A DNA stretch of 64,000 nt from Streptomyces sp. NRRL WC-3618 (GCF_001280005.1 NZ_LGDW01000444.1:1-64000); one strand, 5' to 3'. Numbered from the stretch's first letter, positions 7,926-16,838 are shown. A program made the numbers and translations. The notes: generated by a model not told the origin, from the letters alone.

Positions 7926-7984
7926 AGACCGCCCGCGACACCGCGAGCGGCCCGCTGCTCGGGTCAGCATGAACTGACTATGCG

Positions 7985-9112
7985 TCAGCCCTCCTCGACC
8001 GTACGGCGCCTGCGCGCGAAGTAGACCGCGGCGGCGCCGGCCGCCACGACCGCGAGACCGGCACCCGCGAGGACGGGAGTACTGCTCGACGCGCCGGTCT
8101 CGGCGAGATCTCCGTTCGTGGTCGGGTCGTTCGCCCCCGTGTACTCGCTCGGGGTCGGGGTCGCGCCCGCAGCGGGCGCGTCGTTCGTGGCCGACTCGCT
8201 CGGGGTCGGGGCCGGGGTCGCGCTAGGAGCGGGCGCGTCGTTCCTGGCGAGCTCCGCCGCGAAGGCGCCCGCGATCACTTTGTGGCCTTCGGCGTTGGGG
8301 TGGGGATCCTTCTTCGTGCACGCCCAGGTCAGCTGGCAGATCTTGGCCACGTTCGCCGGCACCTCGCCCGCGCCGGGTACGTTCACCTGGGTGGTGAAGT
8401 CGTTTGAGGAGAAGGTCCCGGGCAGGTCCGCCACCTTGAAGCCGGTGGACTTGTAGACCTGGCTGATCCCCGTGTTGGCGGCCTCGAGCAGAGGTGCCGA
8501 CTCCTTGGCGGCCTGCTGCCCCGCGGCACCCAGCAACCAGGCCGCCAGGAACGGGTTGTAGTACGTCGAACCCACGAACTGGGTGTCCTTCGCGCCCGCC
8601 TTGCGCAGCGCGCCGGCGATCTGGGCGAGGTTGGTCGCCATGGTCTGGCTCCGGCTGTTCAGGCACGCCCCGTCGAGGGTGCCGGCCGGGCTGACGCAGT
8701 TGAGCAGGATGTCGTTCGCGCCCACGCTGAGGGTCACGTAGGCGACCTTGCCGTGGTGCTGGGCCATGGCCTTCAGTGCGGCGTCCAGTTGGGACTTGGC
8801 GTTCGGGTAGTCACACTTGCCGCCCTTGAGCAGAGACTCGGTGGTCTCAGCGGTGCAGCCCAGACGTATGTGCTTCAGCCCGGGAGTGCGCTGCTTGAGC
8901 TGCGTGTACAGCTGGTCGGTGTAGGCGACGTCGGTGTCCTTGTCGACGTCCGGCTGGTAGCCAGAGGCCAGGGAATCGCCGAGCGAGATGTAGTACGTCG
9001 CGTCCTTGCCGTCGGCCGCCCCGTCGGCGGTGGCCAGTCCGGGCGTGCCCAGCACGATCGTCATGGCAGCGACAGTCAGCCGGGAGCCGACACTCAGAAG
9101 GGGTCTCATCAC
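7985..9112 (-). CDS. secreted SGNH/GDSL esterase with LAETG sortase anchor
   Basis: 375 aa, GTG start directly followed by ATG. A signal peptide (residues 1-30, ending AIA/ATADG-like) precedes the GDSL nucleophile block (YISLGDSLASGY, about 41-52), block III SVGANDIL (about 125-132) and the DPHPNAEGH Asp/His block (about 265-273), so the catalytic Ser, Asp and His are present. The C-terminus is a Pro/Thr/Ala-rich stalk, then LAETG, a membrane helix and RRRR: a cell-wall sorting signal. Streptomyces class E sortases use LAxTG. The enzyme is probably wall-anchored; substrate unknown. Confidence 0.88.
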   Translation of the reverse strand: MMRPLLSVGSRLTVAAMTIVLGTPGLATADGAADGKDATYYISLGDSLASGYQPDVDKDTDVAYTDQLYTQLKQRTPGLKHIRLGCTAETTESLLKGGKCDYPNAKSQLDAALKAMAQHHGKVAYVTLSVGANDILLNCVSPAGTLDGACLNSRSQTMATNLAQIAGALRKAGAKDTQFVGSTYYNPFLAAWLLGAAGQQAAKESAPLLEAANTGISQVYKSTGFKVADLPGTFSSNDFTTQVNVPGAGEVPANVAKICQLTWACTKKDPHPNAEGHKVIAGAFAAELARNDAPAPSATPAPTPSESATNDAPAAGATPTPSEYTGANDPTTNGDLAETGASSSTPVLAGAGLAVVAAGAAAVYFARRRRTVEEG

Positions 9113-9504
9113 TTATGTGCACTTTCCAGTTGCTGGGGGGGGTGAACGCCCGAAGGACGCGGCGTGAAGTGCGGCTGGAGGGCAGCGGGAATTCAGCCGC
9201 TACGGTTTTCGGGCACCCGAAGAAGGCCTCGATAAAGGCATGGGGGGCACGCCTCCGTGAGACTGCGGGATCTGCCCGACTTCGCTTCGGAGGTGTGGGC
9301 ATCAACCTAGCAAGGGCGACACGGACTTGGGCATGGGGACCGATAAAGGGAAGGTCACAATGACACTCGTAATCAACAGAAGGGCTCGGTCGGCCGGGAA
9401 TTGGTGACCGGACCCGCTGGTAACCATTCACTGAGTGATCGACTGAGGCTGAATCCTCCGCTCGGCAGCCCCTCCCACCTGCACGCACTGAACCACTCCG
9501 GGAT
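9113..9504. other. gene-free stretch upstream of the SGNH esterase
   Basis: No ORF with protein-like composition is visible on either strand. The part nearest 9113 presumably carries the esterase promoter, which reads leftward. The part nearest 9505 may be the outer flank of the IS3 remnant, but I could not identify terminal inverted repeats or a target duplication by eye. Confidence 0.4.
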
Positions 9505-9795
9505 CAGTTGAGGCTCTACGGGTTGGGTCCGGCCGCCGGTTGGAGCTGGTTGAGCGTAGTAATTGCCCTTGCGTTCGGCGGGCGGAACGACGCCGGTCGC
9601 GGAATGCAAACGCTGAAGGTTAAACCAGCCTGGCTTTTTCTGCGGAGTTGGACAGCACACGGCAGATCTGCTCGACCCCGAACGCCTTTTGAACTCGCCG
9701 ATGAACGGTACGAGCGATTTGACGGCCGGTCGAACTCGGCCGCAAAGACAGCCGACGCCACATCAAGACCGGGCCCCCGCCGTACAACTGGGCGC
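9505..9795 (-). pseudogene. IS3-family element, internally deleted remnant
   Basis: Three pieces of an IS3 transposase occur in order on the minus strand: the OrfA end ASAVFAAEFDRP, the OrfB beginning LVPFIGEFK plus AFGVEQICRVLS in a shifted frame, and the OrfB end WFNLQRLHSATGVVPPAE followed by GNYYAQ. The whole catalytic core between CRVLSNSA and WFN is missing, so the copy is internally deleted as well as frameshifted. It abuts and truncates the methyltransferase gene that reads into it. Confidence 0.65.
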
Positions 9796-10454
9796 GGGTC
9801 ATGCTGGATCGGCGCCGCAGGACCGTCCTGGCCGTAGTACGCGGGCTCGTGTACGTCGGTGAAGCCGACGTCCGTGAAGCCGGCTGCCGCCAGGATGCCT
9901 TCCGTTACGGCCGGGTCGGCCAGTGAGAACGCGTCGGGGCCCTGCGATGCGGCTGACGTGGTGGTGAGGGACCGGCGGATCGCGGTGGCCCACTCGTTGC
10001 GGGCACGTTCCTGCCAGACCAGCGGCACCCGACGTGTCCCCGACCACAGAGCACCTCCGATGTTGGTGAACGCGGCGACCGGGTCGGTGAAGAACATCGT
10101 GCCGAACCTGCTGATGCACAGGTCGAAGCCCCCCGGGGGAAAGTCGTGGACCTGGGCGTCCGCCTGCTGGAAGGTCACGTCGGTCAGGCCCTGGTCGTCG
10201 CTGAGGCGGCGGGCCCGTTCCAGCATGGGCGCGGAGAGATCGACGCCGACCGCGCTTCCGGTGACGGCGGCGCGAGCGGCCTCGCGTGTGGACAGTCCCG
10301 TGCCGCAGCCGATGTCGAGCACACGGTCGTGAGCGCCCACGCGGGCAGCGGCCCGGAAGTGTTCGTTGTGCAGGCGCAGTTCAGCGTCGTAGTAGAACAG
10401 GCCGGACTGGTCGGGCTGGTCGGGCTGGTCGGGCTGGTCGGGCATCGCCGTCAC
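9516..10454 (-). pseudogene. class I SAM-dependent methyltransferase, C-terminus replaced by IS3 sequence
   Basis: Translation from the GTG at 10454 (GAGAGG Shine-Dalgarno 5 bases before it; ATG three codons on). After a PDQ repeat, FRAAARVGAHDRVLDIGCGTGLSTREAA is SAM motif I, followed by VGVDLSAPMLERAR (II), FDLCISRFGTMFF (motif IV) and a GFTDV segment. Normal sequence stops around 9840 (EPAYYGQDG). Beyond that the frame runs into the IS3 remnant, so roughly the last 60 family residues are lost and replaced. The core fold is present but function is doubtful. Substrate unknown. Confidence 0.7.
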
Positions 10455-10576
10455 CGGATCCTCTCGTTGTCGGCGTCGGTGGCCATGCCGACGTCCCTCT
10501 GGTGGCGCCGCAGACGCTCTGTCACCATGCGGAGAGGTGGATGGGTACGGGTGGTTTGCCGCATTGAGGGGGCAGT

Positions 10577-10777
10577 ATGCCGACGACGCCGGATCCGGGA
10601 GCACCCGAGGCGGCTCCCGACGAGGAACCCTGGCTGAACAGCCGCCAGATCGCCGAGCTGTGGCCGGTGCGTAAGGATTGGCTTCCGGGAACCGCTCATC
10701 GCGCGGATGTCCGCACCCGCCGGTACGGCGGGGGGGGGCGGGGGACGTACGGGGGGGGGCCGACCCATTACTACTAA
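10577..10777 (+). CDS. short hypothetical ORF before a G-rich tract
   Basis: 66 aa. The first 35 residues (PDEEPWLNSRQIAELWPVRKDWL) look like the beginning of a small helix-turn-helix or excisionase-like protein, but the rest becomes Gly/Arg-rich as the DNA turns into G runs at 10729-10805. It is therefore a broken gene, a sequencing problem in the G tract, or chance. Further on (10895-10990), another frame encodes one hydrophobic helix (CGVVLALVLLVLGVAVYDVV) with no start. I cannot support a full gene anywhere in 10560-11036. Confidence 0.3.
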   Translation: MPTTPDPGAPEAAPDEEPWLNSRQIAELWPVRKDWLPGTAHRADVRTRRYGGGGRGTYGGGPTHYY

Positions 10778-11036
10778 CCACCCCCGGGTGCGCGGGGGGG
10801 GCCGCAGGGTGTTGTCCCGGGGGCGCCGCCTCGGTGGTGCTGGGGTGGTGCTGGGGTCAGGACGGGTCGCCGTACTGGAGGCCGGCGGGCGGAGTTCTGG
10901 AGCAGATTCCGGTTCCGCCTCACCTGCGGGGTCGTCCTGGCCCTGGTCCTCCTCGTCCTGGGGGTGGCGGTCTACGACGTGGTGTCGTGATGGAGGGGAG
11001 GGTGCGGGCCCGAAGGGGCCTCCGGGCCACGGCGGC

Positions 11037-12374
11037 CTAGCCGTGCAACCGCCCCCCACAATGCGGCCAAGGCCCCGCCCCCCGTTTCGCATACAGCCTC
11101 TTCGCGCGCATCGTCTGTTCCGCCCCCGTGGCATCCTGTGGCCGCCCGGAGCCCCCCAGGTGCTGCCACGTCTGCGTGTCGAACTGGTAGAGGCCGCCGT
11201 ACGTTCCCGACGGGTCCACCGCGTTCGGGCGCCCCCCGGACTCGCAGGCCGCCAGTGATCCCCAGTCCAGATGGTCCGCCCCGTGTACCGAGGTCGGCAG
11301 GGGTTTCGAGCCGACCCTCACCAGTTGGGCCCGAGGCTCGCGCACCGTCTCCGTACGCACCCGGCGTGGCTTCTCCTTCACTCCGTTGACCGCGCGCAGG
11401 GCGAAGGTGACCCGGCGCAGACCCGGGCGGCCCGTCTGGTCGACGATCTCCGTGCCCTTGAACAGGGTCGCGTCCCGGGTGCGCCGCACGTCGAAGGGGA
11501 TCGGCTCCTCGTGTACCTCCTTGGAGGCCGTCACGCGCAGCACCGTCACCGTCTGGCCGTCGCGCGGGAAGCTCTCGGGGATCACCGAGATGGTGTCCTC
11601 GCCGCGCAGGGTGATCCCGGCCTCCTCGACCGCCTCGCCGACGGTCGCCGCGTTCGTACGGATCGTGCGGGCCCGGCCGTCCGCCATGATCGTCACCGAG
11701 CGCTCGGTGCGGACGTCGATGGCCAGTCCATGGCGGCCGATCTTCTGGGAGCGCGCGAGTGAGAGGTATGCGCCCTCGGCGCGCACCCCGAGCTGGGTGA
11801 GTGCTTCCTCCACCGTGTGTGCCGTCGTCCACACCTCACGGCGTTCACCGTCCAGAGTGATGCGTACGGGTCGCCCGTAGTGGACGCGGACCTCGTCGCC
11901 GCTGGCCAGTGCGGTACCCGGCGCGGGGGCGACGACGTCGTGGGCGCCGACCGCGACCCCCTCGTCGGCCAGCAGTTCGGTGACGTCGTCGGCGAAGGTG
12001 TGCAGGGTGCGCGGCTTGCCGTCGACGCTCAGTTCGATCGCCTTGTCCTTGGCGACGAAGGCCGTCGTACCACCCGCCAGGAAGGCCACGACGAGTGCCT
12101 GCGGCAGCAAACGCCGGAGGGCGTCGGGCCGTTCGGATCCCTTGCGGCGCCTGGCCCCCCGCCCCTCACGGACGCGCCCGCCCGTCATCTGCTGCTGGGG
12201 CAGCGTGGGCGACAGCTGCGGCGCCGACGGCTCGTAGGCGGGCCGGTACGTGTCCTCGTACGGCAGCAGCCCGTACGCCACCGTCTCGGCGGTGTGCGGG
12301 TCGTACCCCCCGTACGGCGATGGCTGCTCGGGCCCACTGGCGGGGCTGTACGTCTCGTACGGCGAACTGCTCAC
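11037..12374 (-). CDS. rpfB: resuscitation-promoting factor, RpfB type
   Basis: 445 aa from the GTG at 12374 (VSSSPYETYS, GGAG about 10 bases upstream). After a cytoplasmic low-complexity N-terminus comes one membrane helix (LLPQALVVAFLAGGTTAFVA), three DUF348 ubiquitin-like repeats (ELSVDGKPRTLHTFADDVTE, ITLDGERREVWTTAHTV, ITIMADGRARTIRTNAATV-like), a G5 domain (EEPIPFDVRRTRDATLFKG) and the C-terminal lysozyme-like Rpf domain (WGSLAACESGGRPNAVDPSG, YGGLYQFDTQTW) with the catalytic glutamate in ACESGG. Rpf proteins cleave peptidoglycan and promote spore germination and exit from dormancy. tatD lies 104 bp upstream on the same strand. Confidence 0.93.
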   Translation of the reverse strand: MSSSPYETYSPASGPEQPSPYGGYDPHTAETVAYGLLPYEDTYRPAYEPSAPQLSPTLPQQQMTGGRVREGRGARRRKGSERPDALRRLLPQALVVAFLAGGTTAFVAKDKAIELSVDGKPRTLHTFADDVTELLADEGVAVGAHDVVAPAPGTALASGDEVRVHYGRPVRITLDGERREVWTTAHTVEEALTQLGVRAEGAYLSLARSQKIGRHGLAIDVRTERSVTIMADGRARTIRTNAATVGEAVEEAGITLRGEDTISVIPESFPRDGQTVTVLRVTASKEVHEEPIPFDVRRTRDATLFKGTEIVDQTGRPGLRRVTFALRAVNGVKEKPRRVRTETVREPRAQLVRVGSKPLPTSVHGADHLDWGSLAACESGGRPNAVDPSGTYGGLYQFDTQTWQHLGGSGRPQDATGAEQTMRAKRLYAKRGAGPWPHCGGRLHG

Positions 12375-12478
12375 GACGACACGCTCCAGGTTCCGGCGAC
12401 GAGCACCAGAACCTAGCGGAGTGGCCGTCACTCTCCAAAGCGACGCGGCTACGGAGCGTCAACAGACGTGAGTGTGCG

Positions 12479-13357
12479 TCAGTAATCGAAGGCGCGTGCG
12501 GTGTTCGTCGCGATGGCCGTCGCGAGCGTGTCCTCGTCGATGCCCCGCACCTCGGCCATCGCGCGCAGGGTGATCGGAATGAGGTACGGAGCGTTGGGCC
12601 GGCCCCGGTACGGCGCCGGGGTGAGGAAGGGGGCGTCCGTCTCGACGAGGACCAGTTCCAGGGGGGCCACGGCGAGCGCGTCGCGCAGGGGCTGGGCGTT
12701 CTTGAAGGTCATGTTCCCGGCGAAGGACATGAAGTAGCCGTTCGCGGCGCAGACGTGGGCCATCTCCGCGTCGCCGGAGTAGCAGTGGAAGACGGTCCGC
12801 TCGGGGGCGCCCTCCTCCTTCAGCACCCGCAGGACGTCGGCGTGCGCGTCCCGGTCGTGGATGACGAGGGCCTTGCCGTGCCGTTTGGCGATCTCGATGT
12901 GCGCCCGGAAGGACCGCTCCTGGGCCGCCTTGCCGTCGGGTCCGGTTCGGAAGTAGTCGAGTCCCGTCTCGCCGACGCCCTTGACCTGCGGAAGCGCGGC
13001 GAGCCGGTCGATCTCCGCGAGCGCCTCGTCGAGGGCCGCGTCCCCGCCGGGCACCCGCGCGCCCTGCCGGGACCAGCCATCGGGGTCGCCGTGGACGATG
13101 CGGGGGGCCTCGTTCGGGTGCAGGGCGACGGTCGCGTGCACGCTCTCGTACGTGGCCGCCGTGTCGGCGGCCCACCGGGAGCCCTTGAGGTCGCAGCCGA
13201 CCTGGACGACCGTCGTCACCCCGACCGACGCGGCCTTGGCGAGGCCTTCCGCGACGGTGCCGGACTGCATGTCGAGGTGGGTGTGGGAGTCGGCGACCGC
13301 CACCCGCAGGGGTTCGGGCAGCGGCGGCGCTTCGACGGCTGGGGACTTGGCAGACAT
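12479..13357 (-). CDS. tatD: TatD-family metal-dependent deoxyribonuclease
   Basis: 292 aa from the ATG at 13357; upstream codons in frame are repeat sequence, not protein. The TIM-barrel metallohydrolase markers are the N-terminal DSHTHLDM, the VGETGLDYFR glutamate/aspartate block, FRAHIEIAKRHGKALVIHDRDAH, VFHCYSGDAEM, and ETDAPFLTP near the end. TatD proteins are Mg-dependent 3'-5' nucleases linked to DNA repair and quality control. Transcribed with rpfB downstream. Length is somewhat above the usual 260, owing to an N-terminal extension and internal loops. Confidence 0.92.
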   Translation of the reverse strand: MSAKSPAVEAPPLPEPLRVAVADSHTHLDMQSGTVAEGLAKAASVGVTTVVQVGCDLKGSRWAADTAATYESVHATVALHPNEAPRIVHGDPDGWSRQGARVPGGDAALDEALAEIDRLAALPQVKGVGETGLDYFRTGPDGKAAQERSFRAHIEIAKRHGKALVIHDRDAHADVLRVLKEEGAPERTVFHCYSGDAEMAHVCAANGYFMSFAGNMTFKNAQPLRDALAVAPLELVLVETDAPFLTPAPYRGRPNAPYLIPITLRAMAEVRGIDEDTLATAIATNTARAFDY

Positions 13358-13384
13358 GCCCCTGATCCTACGAAGGGCGCAAAG

Positions 13385-13407
13385 CCCGCGCCCCTGAGGG
13401 GCGCGGG
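13385..13407 (-). terminator. hairpin between the zinc-ribbon gene and tatD
   Basis: CCCGCGCCCC (13385-13394), a TGA loop, then GGGGCGCGGG (13398-13407) form a perfect 10-bp stem just downstream of the gene ending at 13465. There is only a short A/T run, as is usual for Streptomyces terminators. The right arm is also the beginning of a common intergenic repeat. Confidence 0.6.
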
Positions 13408-13439
13408 GAACTGCGCGACCAGCCCCCACCGGCCCGCAG
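13398..13439. repeat. Streptomyces intergenic repeat, copy 1
   Basis: GGGGCGCGGGGAACTGCGCG followed by ACCAGCCCCCACCGGCCCGC. A closely similar copy lies at 45767-45811, also directly behind a coding region. I recall this motif as abundant in Streptomyces intergenic regions. It probably forms an RNA stem-loop at the 3' ends of transcripts. Confidence 0.6.
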
Positions 13440-13464
13440 AGAAGAACCGCCCAGCCGGCGGAGC

Positions 13465-13854
13465 CTAACTCGCCTTGCGGTGGAAGGGGTGCAGGAGATC
13501 CGAGAGGTGCCAGTGATGGTCTTCCTTCGGCGCCCCGGACGCCCCGCCGACGGCCGACTCCGCCTCGGGTGCCGAGCGCTGCCGGTGCATCGAGTTCTGT
13601 ACCGACGACACCTGCCCCGCCCGCATGATGCGCACGACGTGGGCGTCGCAGTTCTGACAGGTGGGCCGGGTCAGCGGGGACGGTACGACGTTGCCGTCCG
13701 CCACGTACATGACCGTCTGGGCGCCCTCGGCGTCGACGTGGTGCTCGATCTCGTACGACTGTTCCCAGCCGTGCCCGCAGCGCATGCAGGCGAAGGAATA
13801 CGACTCGTGAACGACGGCGGTGGCCGTACCGCGGTGGCCGGTGATCTCGCTCAT
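13465..13854 (-). CDS. small zinc-ribbon-like protein
   Basis: 129 aa, ATG start. Two CxxC pairs, CMRC (about residues 23-26) and CQNC (about 67-70), frame a 40-residue beta-rich module (HGWEQSYEIEHHVD), consistent with a structural zinc ribbon. The C-terminal half is polar with His-rich ends (DHHWHLSDLLHPFHRK). No catalytic motif is seen. Flanked by tatD and rsmI in the same orientation; a regulatory or nucleic-acid role is possible but not shown. Confidence 0.7.
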   Translation of the reverse strand: MSEITGHRGTATAVVHESYSFACMRCGHGWEQSYEIEHHVDAEGAQTVMYVADGNVVPSPLTRPTCQNCDAHVVRIMRAGQVSSVQNSMHRQRSAPEAESAVGGASGAPKEDHHWHLSDLLHPFHRKAS

Positions 13855-14047
13855 GCCAGCTCCTCTTGTCCGCTGGACAAAGGACGGAAGCGTCCCTGGG
13901 AACCAGTGGACGCCTCTACCGGCGGGAAGGCATCCGACCTGTCGACTGTTGAAGGCGTTTTGGGCATTCCTTGTGGGAACAGCCCCAATTCGCGGGCTGC
14001 GCTTTGCCGTTGGCCGTTCCCCTTTGCACGCCTATGGCTTTGTGCGC

Positions 14048-14914
14048 CTATGGCGTGACCGGCATCGCCTCACCGGCGTTCTTCGCGGCCACCACCGCGT
14101 CGAACACCTCCCGCTTGGGCAGCCCCACCTCGGCCGCGACGGCCGCGATGGCCTCCTTGCGCCGCTCCCCCGCCTCCTCCCGCACCCGCACCCGCCGCAC
14201 CAGTTCCTCCGCGCCGAGCTCCCCGCCGTCCTTCTCGGGGGCGCCCTCGACGACGACGGTGATCTCACCCCGTACGCCCTCGGCCGCCCATTCCGCCAGC
14301 TCGGCCAGCGGGCCGCGCCTGACCTCCTCGTACGTCTTCGTCAACTCCCGGCAGACGGCGGCCCGTCGGTCGGTGCCGAACACCTCGGACATGGCGGCGA
14401 GGGTGTCGTCGAGGCGGTGCGGGGCCTCGAAGTAGACGAGGGTGCGGCGTTCCTGGGCCACCTCGCGGAGCCGGGAGAGGCGTTCGCCGGCCTTCCTCGG
14501 CAGGAAGCCCTCGAAGCAGAACCGGTCGACGGGCAGCCCCGACAGCGCGAGCGCGGTGAGCACGGCGGACGGACCCGGTACGGCCGTCACCTTGACGTCC
14601 TTCTCCACGGCGGCGGCGACCAGCCGGTACCCGGGGTCGGACACCGACGGCATGCCCGCGTCCGTCACCAGCAGCACCCGCGACCCGCCGAGCAGCGCCT
14701 CGACGAGTTCGGGGGTGCGCGCGGCCTCGTTGCCCTCGAAGTACGACACCACGCGCCCCCTGGGCTGCACGCCGAGCGCCTGCGTGAGCCGGCGCAGTCG
14801 CCGGGTGTCCTCGGCCGCGATGACGTCGGCGCCCGCCAGTTCCGCCGCGAGCCGGGGCGGCGCGTCCGTGATGTCGCCGATGGGGGTGCCTGCCAAAACC
14901 AAGGTTCCTGTCAC
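14048..14914 (-). CDS. rsmI: 16S rRNA (cytidine1402-2'-O)-methyltransferase RsmI
   Basis: 288 aa from the GTG at 14914 (GAGGATGG seven bases upstream). The tetrapyrrole-methylase-like fold is clear: GTLVLAGTPIGDITD at the N-terminus, AEDTRRLRRL (about 40-49), VVSYFEGNEA, VLLVTDAGMPSVSDPGYRL (about 85-103), VTAVPGPSAVLTALALSGLP, FEGFLPRK, and FEAPHRL. RsmI methylates the 2'-OH of C1402 in the ribosomal P site together with RsmH. Length and motif order are normal. It is divergent from pmt, with starts 62 bp apart. Confidence 0.95.
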   Translation of the reverse strand: MTGTLVLAGTPIGDITDAPPRLAAELAGADVIAAEDTRRLRRLTQALGVQPRGRVVSYFEGNEAARTPELVEALLGGSRVLLVTDAGMPSVSDPGYRLVAAAVEKDVKVTAVPGPSAVLTALALSGLPVDRFCFEGFLPRKAGERLSRLREVAQERRTLVYFEAPHRLDDTLAAMSEVFGTDRRAAVCRELTKTYEEVRRGPLAELAEWAAEGVRGEITVVVEGAPEKDGGELGAEELVRRVRVREEAGERRKEAIAAVAAEVGLPKREVFDAVVAAKNAGEAMPVTP

Positions 14915-14976
14915 GTTTCCATCCTCGCAGGGCCCTATCCCAGGACGCACACAGCGCTGTTCCCTACGATGGCGCG

Positions 14977-16719
14977 GTGACCAGTACCGCGCCCTCCACG
15001 GACATCCGGCAAAGCTCCCCCTCGGCAGAGCAGCGGCCGTCGTGGCAGCAGCGGCTGCGCCGATACGGCTACACGCCGAAGCCGACAAGCGATGTCCGGG
15101 ACCGGCTGGTGCCGCCGTACACCGAGCCGAGTCCCCGGCTGTGGTCGGCCCTCGGACTGCCGCCGACCCTCACCGACCGGATCACGCGCTGGTCCGGCTG
15201 GGGCGGCCCGCTGCTGGTGACGCTCCTGGCGGGCCTGCTGCGCTTCTGGAACCTGGGCAGTCCCAAGCGGGTGATGTTCGACGAGACGTACTACGCGAAG
15301 GACGCGTGGGGCATCATCCACCGCGGCTTCGAGGTCAACTGGGACAAGGACGTCAACAACCTGATCCTCCAGCACAACGGGCACGTCCCCATCCCGACCG
15401 ACCCGGCCTATGTCGTGCATCCGCCCGTCGGGAAGTACGTCATCGGGCTCGGCGAATGGATGTTCGGGTTCACTCCGTTCGGCTGGCGCTTCATGACGGC
15501 GCTGCTGGGCACGCTGTCGGTCCTGATCCTGTGCCGCGTCGGCCGCCGGCTCTTCCGGTCCACCTTCCTGGGCTGTCTGGCGGGCGCGCTGATGGCGGTC
15601 GACGGCCTGGCCTTCGTGATGAGCCGCACCGCGCTGCTCGACGGCGTCCTCCAGTTCTTCGTCCTCGCCGCCTTCGGCTGCCTGGTCATCGACCGCGACA
15701 GGGCCCGCGAACGACTGGCGGCGGCGCTCCCGCCGGACGCGGACGGTGTCGTACGACCGGACGCGCACACCGCCGAGACGACACGCTTCGGGGTGCGCCC
15801 GTGGCGCTGGCTCGCGGGGCTGCTGCTGGGCCTGGCCATCGGTACGAAGTGGAACGGCCTGTACATCCTGGCCGCGTTCTGTGTGATGGCGGTGCTGTGG
15901 GACGTCGGCACCCGCAAGGTCGCCGGCGCCGGCCACCCGTACGAGGCGGTCCTCAAGCGCGACCTGGGCTGGGCGTTCCTGGCGACGGTCCCGGTGGCCA
16001 TCGTCACGTATCTGCTCTCCTGGACGGCCTGGATCCTCTCCCCGTCCGACGGCACCGGCGGCTACTACCGCAACTGGGCCGCGACCGAGGGCCGGGGCAG
16101 CAGCTGGTCGTGGCTGCTGCCGGACTGGTGGCGCAGCCTCTGGCACTACGAGCACGCGGTGTACGAGTTCCACGTGGGCCTGCACACCCCGCACAACTAC
16201 CAGTCGAACCCGTGGAGCTGGCTCGTCCTGGGCCGCCCGGTCTCCTTCTTCTACGAGTCCCCCGAACCCGGCAAGGGCGGCTGCCCCACCGGTCTGGGCC
16301 AGAGCTGCGCCCGCGAGGTCCTGGCTCTGGGCACGCCCCTGCTGTGGTGGGCGGCCTGCTTCGCGGTCCTGTACGTCCTGTACCGCTGGCTGCTGCGGCG
16401 TGACTGGCGGGCGGGCGCCATCGCCTGCGGGATCGCGGCGGGCTATCTCCCCTGGTTCATGTACCAGGAGCGCACGATCTTCTTCTTCTACGCGGTCGTC
16501 TTCCTGCCCTTCCTGTGCCTGGCCGTGGCGATGATGATCGGCGCGATGGTCGGCCCACCGGGGTCGAGTGAACGCCGCCGGGTCGCGGGGGCGGCGGGCG
16601 CGGGCGTGCTGGTGCTGCTGATCGCGTGGAACTTCATCTACTTCTGGCCCATCTACACGGGGACGCCGATTCCCATCGACTCATGGCGTTCACGTATGTG
16701 GCTGGACACCTGGGTCTGA
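14977..16719 (+). CDS. pmt: protein O-mannosyltransferase (dolichyl/polyprenyl-phosphate-mannose-protein mannosyltransferase)
   Basis: 580 aa, GTG start. A multi-span GT39-family membrane enzyme: the first hydrophobic helix is followed by the catalytic loop FDETYYAKDAW (Asp-Glu, about residues 104-114) and HPPVGK (about 148-153). Further motifs are WRFMTALLGTLSVLILCR, RTALLDGVLQFF and the C-terminal YLPWFMYQERTIFFFYAVV. Pmt transfers mannose from polyprenyl-phosphate-mannose to exported proteins and in Streptomyces makes the receptor for phage phiC31. It sits directly before two penicillin-binding protein genes, whose products are plausible exported substrates. Confidence 0.94.
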   Translation: MTSTAPSTDIRQSSPSAEQRPSWQQRLRRYGYTPKPTSDVRDRLVPPYTEPSPRLWSALGLPPTLTDRITRWSGWGGPLLVTLLAGLLRFWNLGSPKRVMFDETYYAKDAWGIIHRGFEVNWDKDVNNLILQHNGHVPIPTDPAYVVHPPVGKYVIGLGEWMFGFTPFGWRFMTALLGTLSVLILCRVGRRLFRSTFLGCLAGALMAVDGLAFVMSRTALLDGVLQFFVLAAFGCLVIDRDRARERLAAALPPDADGVVRPDAHTAETTRFGVRPWRWLAGLLLGLAIGTKWNGLYILAAFCVMAVLWDVGTRKVAGAGHPYEAVLKRDLGWAFLATVPVAIVTYLLSWTAWILSPSDGTGGYYRNWAATEGRGSSWSWLLPDWWRSLWHYEHAVYEFHVGLHTPHNYQSNPWSWLVLGRPVSFFYESPEPGKGGCPTGLGQSCAREVLALGTPLLWWAACFAVLYVLYRWLLRRDWRAGAIACGIAAGYLPWFMYQERTIFFFYAVVFLPFLCLAVAMMIGAMVGPPGSSERRRVAGAAGAGVLVLLIAWNFIYFWPIYTGTPIPIDSWRSRMWLDTWV

Positions 16720-16838
16720 AGCAGGACCCGAACCAGGTTCTGAATCAGGGTCCGATCGGTCTTCAGATCACACTTCTGATCATTCTTCGGACAACAGTTG
16801 GGACAAGAGGCGGAAACACCCCTCACCGCAGCCCCTCG

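Noticed and set aside
10388..10440. Tandem GGTCGGGCT repeats as a regulatory array
   Set aside because: They encode the PDQ repeat at the N-terminus of the methyltransferase.
12375..12478. Cyclic-di-AMP (ydaO) riboswitch before rpfB, as known for rpfA genes
   Set aside because: Only 104 bp separate rpfB from tatD and no ydaO-type conserved blocks are visible.
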